This document shows, piece by piece, positions 16,847 through 24,886 of a stretch of 54,601 nt of DNA. Source of the stretch: Paracoccus denitrificans (GTDB taxonomy: Bacteria; Pseudomonadota; Alphaproteobacteria; Rhodobacterales; Rhodobacteraceae). Within the stretch, counting starts at the first letter, position 1. Every line of letters starts with the position of its first letter. Position numbers and translations under genes: made by a program. Location: the NCBI GenBank assembly GCA_003240735.1, contig QFNE01000019.1:1-54601 (forward strand), given 5' to 3'. The notes under the pieces are model-generated. The model ran no database searches and had not been told where the DNA came from. It was given only the letters and a program-made list of their open reading frames with translations.

Positions 16847-17257
16847 TCAGGCGCTGATCCCGCGACCGGGGCCAAGGACAGGGTCGGCCAAGGGTGCGGG
16901 CAGATCAAGCGACGGGTCGCCCGGCCCTCGTTGCAGATCGGGGCTGACGCCGTCGGGATAGGCGCCGACGACCGTGAAATCGCCGGTGCTGCCCAGATTG
17001 CGGTGGGCCACGCCTGCGGGGATGATGACGACATCACCCGCCTCAAGATCGACGATTTCGCCATCCGGGCCGCCGAGCTGCACCCGCGCCGAGCCGGCAT
17101 AGCAGCCCAGAACCTCATGCGTGGTGGTGTGATAATGGTGCCAGCCGTAGATGCCGTTGCGCCACGCGCCCCGCCAGCCGTTCTGATCGAAGGTCTCCTC
17201 GAACCACTCGGCAGTGGGATTGGGGGTGACGTGGTGGTGGATGGTGTGGCGGTTCAT
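16847..17257 (-). CDS. Cupin domain protein
   Basis: A 136-residue single-cupin protein. The two cupin motifs are visible: GWHHYHTTTHEVLGCYAGSA (motif 1, with the H-x-H..E pattern of metal ligands) and AGDVVIIPAGVAHRNLG (motif 2, with the final ligand His). A metal-dependent isomerase, dioxygenase or binding role is possible. Its ATG overlaps the stop of the upstream dehydrogenase by 4 bases, so the two are likely to act in the same small-molecule pathway. The substrate cannot be read from the sequence. Confidence 0.85.
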   Translation of the reverse strand: MNRHTIHHHVTPNPTAEWFEETFDQNGWRGAWRNGIYGWHHYHTTTHEVLGCYAGSARVQLGGPDGEIVDLEAGDVVIIPAGVAHRNLGSTGDFTVVGAYPDGVSPDLQRGPGDPSLDLPAPLADPVLGPGRGISA

Positions 17258-18120
17258 CGGCGCAACCTCGCGATGAGGCTGGAGGTGTCCCAGCGCCCGC
17301 CGCCCATGTTCTGGACGTCCTTGTAGAACTGATCGACCAGCGCGGTGACAGGCAGCGGCGCGCCGGTTTCCTCGGCGGTGGTAAGGCAGATGTTCAAATC
17401 CTTGCGCATCCAGTCGACGGCAAAGCCGAAGTCGAAGGCGTTGTCGGCCATGGTCTGGTGGCGGTTCTGCATCTGCCAGCTGCCGGCGGCGCCCTGGCTG
17501 ATGACCTCGACGACCTCGGGGATGGAAAGCCCGGCGCGTTCGGCGAAGTTCAGCGATTCGGCGAGGCCCTGGACGACGCCCGCAATGGCGATCTGGTTGC
17601 ACATCTTGGTCAGCTGGCCCGCGCCGGACGGTCCCATCAGGCGACAGATCTTGGCATAGGCCGCGATGATCGGTTCGGCCTTGGCGAAATCTTCGGGCGT
17701 GCCGCCGCACATGACGGACAGTTGTCCGTTTTCAGCGCCGGCCTGCCCGCCGGAAACGGGGGCGTCGACGAAGCCGACGCCGGCGGATAGCGCGACGCCC
17801 GCAAGTTCACGCGTGACGGCGGCGGATACGGTTGTGTGATCGACGAAGATCGCGCCGGGCGTCATGCCGGCCAGCGCGCCCTGGGGGCCGGCCACGACTT
17901 CGCGCAGGTCGTTGTCGTTGCCGACGCAGGCCATGACGAATTGGGCGCCTTCGGCGGCGGCGCGCGGCGTTGGGGCTGCGGTGCCCCCGTGTTGCGCAGT
18001 CCACGCGGCGGCCTTGGCCGGGCTGCGGTTATAGACGGTGACCTCATGGCCCGCGGCGGCCAGATGGCCCGCCATCGGATAGCCCATGACGCCCAGTCCC
18101 AGAAATGCAACGCGTGCCAT
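17254..18120 (-). CDS. Beta-hydroxyacid dehydrogenase family (tartronate semialdehyde reductase/3-hydroxyisobutyrate dehydrogenase-like)
   Basis: A 288-residue NAD(P)-dependent dehydrogenase. The Rossmann motif GLGVMG is at residues 8-13, followed by the VYNRSPAKAA loop (the Arg after Asn suggests NADP-type preference). The family substrate motif appears as FVDAPVSGGQAGAENGQLS, and the catalytic Lys lies in GPSGAGQLTKMCNQ. These fit GlxR/MmsB-type enzymes acting on 3-hydroxyacids such as glycerate, hydroxyisobutyrate or similar. The ATG at 18120 has AAAGGGGAC upstream. It is coupled to a cupin gene, which might handle the semialdehyde or a related intermediate (inference). Confidence 0.88.
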   Translation of the reverse strand: MARVAFLGLGVMGYPMAGHLAAAGHEVTVYNRSPAKAAAWTAQHGGTAAPTPRAAAEGAQFVMACVGNDNDLREVVAGPQGALAGMTPGAIFVDHTTVSAAVTRELAGVALSAGVGFVDAPVSGGQAGAENGQLSVMCGGTPEDFAKAEPIIAAYAKICRLMGPSGAGQLTKMCNQIAIAGVVQGLAESLNFAERAGLSIPEVVEVISQGAAGSWQMQNRHQTMADNAFDFGFAVDWMRKDLNICLTTAEETGAPLPVTALVDQFYKDVQNMGGGRWDTSSLIARLRR

Positions 18121-18248
18121 AGCCGTCCCCTTTGCGATCAGGCGGCGTTGATCTGCGGCCCGCTGTGTCTTATGCACCGACCACCACACCCCATCCCCGG
18201 TCGCGGGTCAACCGCGCGCCCACCGACAATTCCCGAAGGACGGCCCCG

Positions 18249-20702
18249 ATGCTCACGCTTTTCCGCTGGCTTGTGCGGCTGACCGTGGGTCTGATTCTGG
18301 CGGGTGTGCTGGTCGTCGGTCTGATCTGGTACTTTGCCGTCCGTTCACTGCCCGATTACGGCGCCAGCCATGTCGTCGCGGGGCTGGGGCAGCCGGTCGA
18401 GATCGTGCGGACGACCGAAGGGGTGCCGCATATCTTTGCCAAGTCCGACCGCGATGCGTTCTTTGCCCTGGGGCTGGCGCATGCGCAGGACCGGCTGTTC
18501 CAGATGACGATCCTGCGCCGCGCCGCACAGGGGCGCTTGTCCGAAGTCTATGGCGCGCGAGCCTTTCCGCTGGACGACATGGCGCGGCGTCTGGGCCTGT
18601 GGCGGAACGCGCAGGCGTCGCTTGCATCGCAGGACGCCCAGACGCTGGAGGCGCTGGACGCCTATGCCGCCGGGGTGAATGCGTGGATCACCGAGGTGAA
18701 CGCCGGCGCGCGCGGTCGTGGCGCGCCAGAATTCTTCCTGTATCCCGACAATATCAGTTACTGGCAGCCGGCGGATTCGCTGGCCATCCTGAAGCTGCTG
18801 GCGGCCGGGAACAGCTGCCAGATCGCGGCAGAAGTGCTGCGCGCGCGGCTGTCCATTGCCGCGCCGGACCGCGGGCAGGATATCGTCGCGGGCGTCGATG
18901 AGCCGTTGTTGCCGACCTATGCTAGCCTGTTTCCGGGTGAGGCGATGCCCACGGGCAACCAGACGGCCTCTGCGCCGGGTCCGTTCGACGCGCTGGCAGG
19001 TTTCATCGCGCCGGGAGCGGGTGCTTCGGCGAACGGGTTTGCGGCTGACGCCAAGCGGACGGCGGCGGGTGCGCCCTTGTTAGCCAATGACCAGCAAAAC
19101 CCGTTGACCGCGCCGTCGCTGTGGTATCTCGCGCGGATCGAGCTGTCGTCGGGCGGTGTCATCGGAGGGACCATTCCGGGCATGCCAGTTGTGCTGACCG
19201 GGCGGAACCCCAGGCTTGCCTGGGGGATCACGCCGTCGCAGGTCGACGATCAGGACATCGCGATGGAAGAGGTCCAACCCGGTGCGCCCGACAATTACCG
19301 CGGCGTCGGCGGCTGGACACCGTTTGCGGTCCGGACCGAGGTCATTCGCGTCCATGAGGGCACGGACCAGCAGATCACGCTGCGCGACACGGCGAACGGC
19401 CCGGTGATCCCGGGGACGCATTTCGGCATGGCGGGCGTGACGCCTGCGGGCCACGTTGCCGCGCTGCGCTGGACGGGGCTTGCCACGGACGACCGCAGCA
19501 TGTCGGCGCTGGTCGGGCTGATGCACGCCGGGGACGTCGCGGGCGGCGAGCGCGCGATGGAGGCGATGACCGCCCCCACGGTGACGCTGACGCTGGCCGA
19601 CCGGCAGGGCGTGGGTCAGTGGCTGGCGGGCGCCGTGCCGCTACGCGCTGCTGACAATCCGACGGCTGGCCGGATGCCGACACCCGGCTGGGTGCCGCAG
19701 GGCGCGTGGACGGGGATGCTGCCCCATGATGCCGCAAGCCGCCGCTTTGCCCCGCAGGACGGTCTGGTAACGGCGACGGGGGCCGAAAGTCCCGGGATGG
19801 CGTTGGGATACGACCGCGACCCGCGTCTGCGTCTGGACCGGCTGAACCGCCTGCTGACGGCGCGCGAGGTTCATTCCCGTGACAGTTTCATCGACACCCA
19901 GCGAGATACCGTCAGCCCGACCGCGCGCGCCTTGCTGCCGCTGGTGGGCGCAGACCTGTGGTTCACGGGTGAGCCCGCGGCCCAAGGGACGCCCGAACGC
20001 CAGCGGCAGGACGCGCTACGACTGCTGGCCGAATGGGACGGCAACATGAGCGAGCATCTGCCCGAGCCGTTGATCTATTCCGCGTGGATGGCCCAGCTGC
20101 AGGCGCGGCTGGTGCAGGACGAGCTGGGGCCGCTGACCGACCAACTGACCGTTCTGCGGCCCGACTTCATCGAGCGCGTGTTCCGCAACGTCGGCGGCGC
20201 CGGAAAGTGGTGCGACGTGGTCCAGTCGGCGCCGGTCGAGACGTGTGAGACCATCGCGCGGCAGTCGCTGGATGCGGCGATCCTTGATCTGACGCAACGC
20301 TTTGGCGGGGATGTCGGCAGTTGGCGCTGGGGCGATCTGCACGAGGCGCGGCATGAACATCCGGGACTGGGGCGCATGCGCGTGATCCGCTGGATCGTCA
20401 GTCTGGTCCAGCCGGTATCGGGCGGGCCCGACACGCTGGCGCGAAGCCAGTCGGCCGGGCAGGGTTCAAACCCATGGCGGGCGGTCACAGGCGCGGGCTA
20501 TCGCGGCGTCTATGATCTGGCCGACCCGGACAGTTCGGTGTTCGTCATCTCGACCGGACAGTCGGGGCATCCGCTGTCGCGTCATTATGACGATCTGGCC
20601 GAACTGTGGCGGCGGGGCGAATATCTGGGAATGTCGCTGGATCCGGCGCTGGCACGTGCGGGGGCGTCAGGGATCACGTGGTTGACGCCGGCGGGGAACT
20701 GA
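18249..20702 (+). CDS. Penicillin acylase family (Ntn hydrolase) protein
   Basis: An 817-residue, membrane-anchored S45-family protein. Residues 5-30 are a signal-anchor, and the alpha-chain segment VEIVRTTEGVPHIFAKSDRD and ALGLAHAQDRLFQM are typical. In this family an internal Ser becomes the N-terminal nucleophile of the beta chain, usually in Ser-Asn-Ala/Gly-Trp/Phe. Here the stretch reads GASANGF (Ser260, Ala261, Asn262), so an extra Ala separates Ser and Asn or the Ser is shifted. The next conserved block, normally ANDPHL, reads ANDQQN (residues 279-284). The enzyme may be altered or inactive. Substrates in the family are amides such as acyl-homoserine lactones or penicillins. It diverges from the dehydrogenase gene. 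Confidence 0.87.
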   Translation: MLTLFRWLVRLTVGLILAGVLVVGLIWYFAVRSLPDYGASHVVAGLGQPVEIVRTTEGVPHIFAKSDRDAFFALGLAHAQDRLFQMTILRRAAQGRLSEVYGARAFPLDDMARRLGLWRNAQASLASQDAQTLEALDAYAAGVNAWITEVNAGARGRGAPEFFLYPDNISYWQPADSLAILKLLAAGNSCQIAAEVLRARLSIAAPDRGQDIVAGVDEPLLPTYASLFPGEAMPTGNQTASAPGPFDALAGFIAPGAGASANGFAADAKRTAAGAPLLANDQQNPLTAPSLWYLARIELSSGGVIGGTIPGMPVVLTGRNPRLAWGITPSQVDDQDIAMEEVQPGAPDNYRGVGGWTPFAVRTEVIRVHEGTDQQITLRDTANGPVIPGTHFGMAGVTPAGHVAALRWTGLATDDRSMSALVGLMHAGDVAGGERAMEAMTAPTVTLTLADRQGVGQWLAGAVPLRAADNPTAGRMPTPGWVPQGAWTGMLPHDAASRRFAPQDGLVTATGAESPGMALGYDRDPRLRLDRLNRLLTAREVHSRDSFIDTQRDTVSPTARALLPLVGADLWFTGEPAAQGTPERQRQDALRLLAEWDGNMSEHLPEPLIYSAWMAQLQARLVQDELGPLTDQLTVLRPDFIERVFRNVGGAGKWCDVVQSAPVETCETIARQSLDAAILDLTQRFGGDVGSWRWGDLHEARHEHPGLGRMRVIRWIVSLVQPVSGGPDTLARSQSAGQGSNPWRAVTGAGYRGVYDLADPDSSVFVISTGQSGHPLSRHYDDLAELWRRGEYLGMSLDPALARAGASGITWLTPAGN

Positions 20703-20729
20703 CCCCGCCGACGATCATGGCGGGGCGTC

Positions 20730-21320
20730 TTATTCGACGACCGTCACCTTGGACATGTAGTCGGGCTTGTCGACTGCGCCATTGGCGGCCTGCGCGCCCT
20801 TCTTGATGGACTGCAGGACATCTTCGCCTTTGATCAGCTGACCGACGACCGTGTACTGGCCGTTCAGGAACTCGGCCGGGGCCAGATCGATGAAGAACTG
20901 GCTGTTGGCGCTGTCAGGGCTTTGGCTGCGGGCCATGCCGACTGTCCCGGTGGTGAACGGCGTATCGGTGAACTCGGCCTTCAGGTCGGGCAGTTGCGAC
21001 CCACCCATGCCGGCCATCGAGGTGTCGCCACCTTGCTTGCCGTGTTCAACGTCACCTGTCTGGGCCATGAAGCCGTCGATGACGCGATGGAACACCACGC
21101 CGTCATACGCGCCTTCCTTGGCCAGCGTCACCAGACGCTCGACATGCTTGGGGGCTTTGTCGGGATAAAGGTCCAGAACGATCTGGCCTTTGGATGCGCC
21201 AGTGGCATCTGCCACGTCGATGACGAGGTTCGGGCCCGGACCGTCGGTTGCGCCTTGCGCAAACGCCGCGCCCGCCGTCGTTGCGGCCATCAGCGCCGCT
21301 GCCACCAGAACCTTACGCAT
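20730..21320 (-). CDS. Periplasmic cyclophilin-type peptidyl-prolyl isomerase
   Basis: A 196-residue exported PPIase. A signal peptide covers about residues 1-22 (AAAFAQ-type cut), followed by the cyclophilin core with VVFHRVIDGFMAQTGD, GTVGMARSQSPDSANSQFFI and the LNGQYTVVGQL segment. The usual active-site Arg and Phe/Met residues are present. The ATG at 21320 lies inside the last codons of the upstream cyclophilin gene (8-base overlap), so this pair is a translationally coupled cytoplasmic-periplasmic duo made by duplication. Confidence 0.93.
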   Translation of the reverse strand: MRKVLVAAALMAATTAGAAFAQGATDGPGPNLVIDVADATGASKGQIVLDLYPDKAPKHVERLVTLAKEGAYDGVVFHRVIDGFMAQTGDVEHGKQGGDTSMAGMGGSQLPDLKAEFTDTPFTTGTVGMARSQSPDSANSQFFIDLAPAEFLNGQYTVVGQLIKGEDVLQSIKKGAQAANGAVDKPDYMSKVTVVE

Positions 21321-21813
21321 CAGCGGCAACCTTGACCGAAATCATGCGGTCGGGCGTCGCTGGCGGTTCACCACGGACGATCTTGTCGACGTTTTCCATC
21401 CCTTCGATGACACGGCCGTAAACGGTGTATTGGCCGTTCAGGAAGTCGTTGTCGCCGAAGTTGATGAAGAACTGGCTGTTGGCGCTGTTGGGGTTCTGCG
21501 AACGGGCAGCGCCCAGCGTGCCGCGCGAATGGGGCAGCTTGGAAAACTCGGCCGGAAGGTCGGGCTTGTCCGAACCGCCGGTTCCGGCGCGGCGGGCGTC
21601 GCCGCCTTCCTTGCCGTGCTGAACGTCGCCGGTCTGGGCCATGAAGCCGTCGATGACGCGGTGGAATGCGACGCCGTCATAGGCGCCGGCGCGGGCCAGT
21701 TCCTTCATCCGTTCCACGTGCTTGGGGGCGACGTCGGGCAGAAGCTCGATCACCACGGGGCCGTCTTTCAGCTCGATGATGATGGTATTTTCGGGGTCCT
21801 TGATGTCGGCCAT
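21313..21813 (-). CDS. ppiB: Cytoplasmic cyclophilin-type peptidyl-prolyl isomerase
   Basis: A 166-residue PPIase without signal peptide. It carries VAFHRVIDGFMAQTGD, GTLGAARSQNPNSANSQFFI and FLNGQYTVYGRVIEGM, nearly the same active-site blocks as its downstream neighbour. It catalyses cis-trans isomerisation of X-Pro bonds in the cytoplasm. The ATG at 21813 has AAAGGAGG upstream. It is divergent from pgk across a 156-base gap. Confidence 0.95.
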   Translation of the reverse strand: MADIKDPENTIIIELKDGPVVIELLPDVAPKHVERMKELARAGAYDGVAFHRVIDGFMAQTGDVQHGKEGGDARRAGTGGSDKPDLPAEFSKLPHSRGTLGAARSQNPNSANSQFFINFGDNDFLNGQYTVYGRVIEGMENVDKIVRGEPPATPDRMISVKVAADA

Positions 21814-21969
21814 CGGGGCCTCCTTTATCGTTGCGTGCCCTTGGATACGCATCCGCAGGCGTCAGGGCAACGCGCCGTGTCGTGACTGTGTGCCGCCGCA
21901 GGGTCGAGGTTGACGAAAATATGATCCTCGCCCACAAGCATGCCGAAGGTTTCGAGAGGGAGTGTGACG

Positions 21970-23172
21970 ATGCCAGAGTGGAACACGATCGAGGATCTGG
22001 ATCTGGACGGCAAGGTCGTGCTGACCCGTGTCGACATCAACGTGCCGGTTGAAAACGGCCAGGTCACCGACGCCACCCGGATCGAACGCATCGTGCCGAC
22101 GGTCAAGGCCATTCAGGAAAAGGGCGGCATTCCGGTTCTTCTGGCCCATTTCGACCGCCCAAAGGGGCAGCGTGTCGAATCGATGAGCCTGAAGCAACTG
22201 GTCCCCGCGCTGGAACAGGCGCTGGGCCAGAAGGTCGCCTTTGCCGAGGAAGCCGTGGGCGGCGTCGCCAAGCGCGCCGTGGCCGCTTTGGAACCCGGTG
22301 ACGTCCTGCTGCTGGAAAACACCCGTTTCTATCCCGGCGAGGAAGAAGACGACCCGACCTTTGCTGCGTCGCTGGCGGCGCTGGGTCAGGCCTATGTCAA
22401 CGACGCGTTTTCGGCCGCGCACCGCGCCCATGCATCGACCGAAGGGTTGGCCCGGCTGCTGCCGTCAGCCGCAGGCAAGCTGATGGAGGCTGAACTGACG
22501 GCGCTGGAAGGCGCGCTTGGCAACCCTGAGCGTCCGCTGGTCGCGGTCGTCGGTGGGGCGAAGGTGTCAACCAAGCTGGAACTGCTGGCCAACCTGATCG
22601 AGAAGGTCGATCATCTGGTCATCGGCGGCGGCATGGCCAACACGTTCCTGGTGGCGCAAGGGATCGAGGTCGGCAAGTCGCTGGCCGAACGCGACATGGC
22701 GGATACCGCACGCGAGATCATGGAAAAGGCCGAAGCCACCGGCTGCACCATCCACCTGCCGGTCGATGTCGTGGTGGCGCGTGAATTCAAGGCGAACGCC
22801 CCCAGCGAGGTCGTGGCCGCGAACGCTTGTCCAGCCGATGCGATGATCCTGGACGCAGGTCCGCAGGCGGTCGAGCATATCAACGCGCTGTTTGAGGGCT
22901 GCAAGACCCTGATCTGGAACGGCCCGCTGGGTGCGTTCGAGATTGCGCCGTTCGATGCCGCGACGAATGCCTGCGCCCGCAAGGCCGCCGAGTTGACGCG
23001 GGACGGCAAGATCGTCTCGGTTGCGGGGGGGGGCGATACCGTTGCCGCACTTAACAAGGCTGGCGTCGCAGACGACTTCACGTTCATTTCGACCGCCGGC
23101 GGGGCGTTTCTGGAATGGATGGAAGGCAAGGAACTTCCGGGCGTCACGGCGCTTTACGACGCCCGCCACTAA
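21970..23172 (+). CDS. pgk: Phosphoglycerate kinase
   Basis: A 400-residue monomeric kinase that interconverts 1,3-bisphosphoglycerate and 3-phosphoglycerate. Signature segments are VVLTRVDINVPVENG near the N-terminus (family RxDxNVP), LLENTRFYPGEEEDDP, VVGGAKVSTKLELL, the hinge/nucleotide region IWNGPLGAFEI and SVAGGGDTVAALNKAG at the C-terminus. All are intact and the length is normal. A GAGAGGGAG ribosome site precedes the ATG. The class I aldolase follows 400 bases later and glpX lies 3.5 kb on, forming a loose central-carbon cluster. Confidence 0.97.
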   Translation: MPEWNTIEDLDLDGKVVLTRVDINVPVENGQVTDATRIERIVPTVKAIQEKGGIPVLLAHFDRPKGQRVESMSLKQLVPALEQALGQKVAFAEEAVGGVAKRAVAALEPGDVLLLENTRFYPGEEEDDPTFAASLAALGQAYVNDAFSAAHRAHASTEGLARLLPSAAGKLMEAELTALEGALGNPERPLVAVVGGAKVSTKLELLANLIEKVDHLVIGGGMANTFLVAQGIEVGKSLAERDMADTAREIMEKAEATGCTIHLPVDVVVAREFKANAPSEVVAANACPADAMILDAGPQAVEHINALFEGCKTLIWNGPLGAFEIAPFDAATNACARKAAELTRDGKIVSVAGGGDTVAALNKAGVADDFTFISTAGGAFLEWMEGKELPGVTALYDARH

Positions 23173-23190
23173 CAGCAGGCACTTGCGCCG

Positions 23191-23391
23191 TCAGTTCGCT
23201 GGCGGGGTGACGGCCGGCGTCGTGGTCGCCGCCGGATCAGGCTCGGACGTTTCGTTGCCGGGCAAGTCGCGGCCCATTGGGACGAAGATGACGGCTGCGA
23301 TTACGGCGACCAGCAAAGCGAAGACGATGGCGATGATCGCGGGCTTGTGCCAGCGAACGGCGCGGCCCGGGGTCGGTTCGACGTTGGACAT
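23191..23391 (-). CDS. Small single-pass membrane protein
   Basis: A 66-residue protein with a short basic N-terminus (about 18 residues, RAVRWHKP), one strong membrane helix at about residues 18-37 (AIIAIVFALLVAVIAAVIFV), and an acidic then Thr/Ala/Pro-rich tail. The topology should be N-in. Codon use matches its neighbours. I do not recognise the family. It lies between and opposite to pgk and fba, ending 18 bases from the pgk stop. Confidence 0.6.
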   Translation of the reverse strand: MSNVEPTPGRAVRWHKPAIIAIVFALLVAVIAAVIFVPMGRDLPGNETSEPDPAATTTPAVTPPAN

Positions 23392-23488
23392 GGCGCGATG
23401 CTCCTGCGCAAAGGTGGATTACGTCAAACGCGCAGCATCCGCGCGCGTTCCCGCCCGTGGTCAGCCCCGCTCGAACCCCTGTCCAACG

Positions 23489-23502
23489 TGTTAGCGCAAC
23501 CG
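23489..23502. promoter_or_regulatory. Possible LacI-type operator upstream of the class I aldolase gene
   Basis: The sequence TGTTAGCGCAACCG matches 11 of 14 positions of the palindrome TGTTAGCGCTAACA. Operators of this form are used by LacI-family carbon regulators of alphaproteobacteria such as CceR. The site lies about 70 bases before the fba start. The right half is poor, so this is a weak call. Confidence 0.25.
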
Positions 23503-23569
23503 ACCTTTCGCTTTGTCGGTGGTCTGTTAGAGGGGTGCCATCACCTGACCAGCCAAGGGGCCGCTTTTC

Positions 23570-24499
23570 ATGCAAATGACCGACACCGTCCGCAAGATCC
23601 TTGCCAATTACGAGGGCGAAAACCCCGGCGTGAAGGGCAATCTGGCCCGCATGTTGATGACCGGCAAGCTGGCTGGCACCGGCAAGATGATCATTCTGCC
23701 GGTCGATCAGGGCTTCGAACACGGCCCGGCGCGGTCCTTCGCCAAGAACCCGGCGGCTTACGATCCGCATTACCATTATCAGCTGGCGATCGACGCGGGC
23801 CTGAACGCCTATGCCGCGCCCCTGGGGATGCTGGAGGCGGGCGCAGACACGTTCGCAGGCCAGATCCCGACGATCCTGAAATGCAACAGCGCCAACAGCC
23901 TGATGTCGGACACCGCCGGCAAGAATCAGGCCGTCACCGCAACGGTTCAGGACGCGCTGCGGATTGGTGCGGGCGCGATCGGCTTTACCATCTATCCGGG
24001 GTCGGACATGGCCTTGGACATGTTCGAGGAAATCTCGGAAATGCGGGCCGAGGCGGCTTCTGTCGGCATCCCGACGGTGATCTGGTCCTATCCGCGCGGT
24101 GAATCGATCACCAAGGACGGCGAAACGGCGATCGACATTGCAGCCTATGCAGCCCAGATCGCGGCGCTGCTGGGTGCCCATATCATCAAGATCAAGCTGT
24201 CGACCGACCATCTGGAAAACAAGGACGCGAAGAAGGTCTACGAGGATCAGAAGATCGACGTCTCGACCCAGGCCAAGCGCGTCGAACACTGCATGCAGGC
24301 GTCCTTCAACGGTCGCCGGATCGTCGTCTTTTCGGGTGGTGCCGCGAAGGGCGCTGACGCCGTTTACGATGACGCCCGCGCGATCCGCGACGGCGGCGGC
24401 AACGGCAGCATCATCGGACGCAACAGTTTTCAGCGGTCGCGCGAAGACGCGCTGGCGATGCTGGGCAAGCTGGTGGACATCTATCTGGGCAAGGACTGA
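23570..24499 (+). CDS. fbaB: Class I fructose-bisphosphate aldolase (FbaB/DhnA type)
   Basis: A 309-residue Schiff-base aldolase that splits or forms fructose 1,6-bisphosphate. It shows MIILPVDQGFEHGP near the N-terminus, FTIYPGSDMALDMFEEI, and AHIIKIKLSTDHLEN with the candidate Schiff-base lysines at 207/209, then VVFSGGAAKG and GGNGSIIGRNSFQR at the phosphate-binding C-terminal loops. The length and order fit the archaeal-type class I enzyme rather than the animal type. A terminator follows. With pgk and glpX nearby it should act in gluconeogenesis and glycolysis. Confidence 0.93.
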   Translation: MQMTDTVRKILANYEGENPGVKGNLARMLMTGKLAGTGKMIILPVDQGFEHGPARSFAKNPAAYDPHYHYQLAIDAGLNAYAAPLGMLEAGADTFAGQIPTILKCNSANSLMSDTAGKNQAVTATVQDALRIGAGAIGFTIYPGSDMALDMFEEISEMRAEAASVGIPTVIWSYPRGESITKDGETAIDIAAYAAQIAALLGAHIIKIKLSTDHLENKDAKKVYEDQKIDVSTQAKRVEHCMQASFNGRRIVVFSGGAAKGADAVYDDARAIRDGGGNGSIIGRNSFQRSREDALAMLGKLVDIYLGKD

Positions 24500-24518
24500 A
24501 CGTTCCTGCACAGAATGC

Positions 24519-24550
24519 AAAAGGGCGGCGGGGGAACCTGCCGCCTTTTT
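24519..24550 (+). terminator. Rho-independent terminator after the aldolase gene
   Basis: GGCGGC at 24524-24529 pairs with GCCGCC at 24540-24545, extended by one G-T wobble and an AAAA/TTTT arm, and ends in TTTTT. It lies 20 bases past the stop. Confidence 0.85.
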
Positions 24551-24606
24551 CTTTGGGCCACAGCACATCGGCCATCCGTGGTGCTGATGTGCGTACGAGC
24601 GCCGAC

Positions 24607-24630
24607 GGCTAACCCACCCGAAGGTTAGCC
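24607..24630. terminator. Hairpin downstream of tRNA-Glu
   Basis: A perfect 8-bp inverted repeat (GGCTAACC at 24607-24614, GGTTAGCC at 24623-24630). It lies 47 bases past the tRNA 3' end on the minus strand and might end that transcript, although no T-tract follows. Confidence 0.35.
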
Positions 24631-24676
24631 ATAGATGACATCAAGTCGCTAAAACAACGTAATAATCGGGAAGAAG

Positions 24677-24751
24677 TGGCAGCCCGTAGGGGAGTCGAAC
24701 CCCTCTTTTCAGGTTGAAAACCTGACGTCCTAACCGATAGACGAACGGGCC
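24677..24751 (-). tRNA. tRNA-Glu(UUC)
   Basis: The minus strand gives a complete cloverleaf of 75 bases including the encoded CCA. The acceptor arm is GGCCCGT with ACGGGCT (first pair a G-U wobble), the D arm contains GGTTAGGAC, the anticodon stem-loop is TCAGG-TTTTCAA-CCTGA with anticodon TTC, and the T arm is GAGGGGTTCGACTCCCC. This is typical tRNA-Glu. It lies between the fba terminator and recJ. Confidence 0.97.
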
Positions 24752-24793
24752 ACTTTCGCGCCTTGCAGCGTGTAGCTGCGTGGCGTGGAGCGG

Positions 24794-24822
24794 TGTTTAG
24801 GCGAGGGTGGCGGGGGCCGCAA
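24794..24822 (-). promoter_or_regulatory. Sigma-70-type promoter of tRNA-Glu
   Basis: On the minus strand TTGCGG (24822-24817) is followed by a spacer of exactly 17 bases and TAAACA (24799-24794). The tRNA begins 42 bases after the -10 box, which leaves a plausible short leader for RNase P. Confidence 0.5.
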
Positions 24823-24886
24823 GTGGAAAAATCAGTCGGTTAGCGAAATAATCGCGACACCCTGATGTGCCTTTGTTTTGCGGCGT

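Noticed and set aside
21900..21969. A TTGACG with an A/T-rich stretch before pgk as a promoter
   Set aside because: The -35 box is good, but no -10 box lies at 16-18 bases, so I could not support a promoter.
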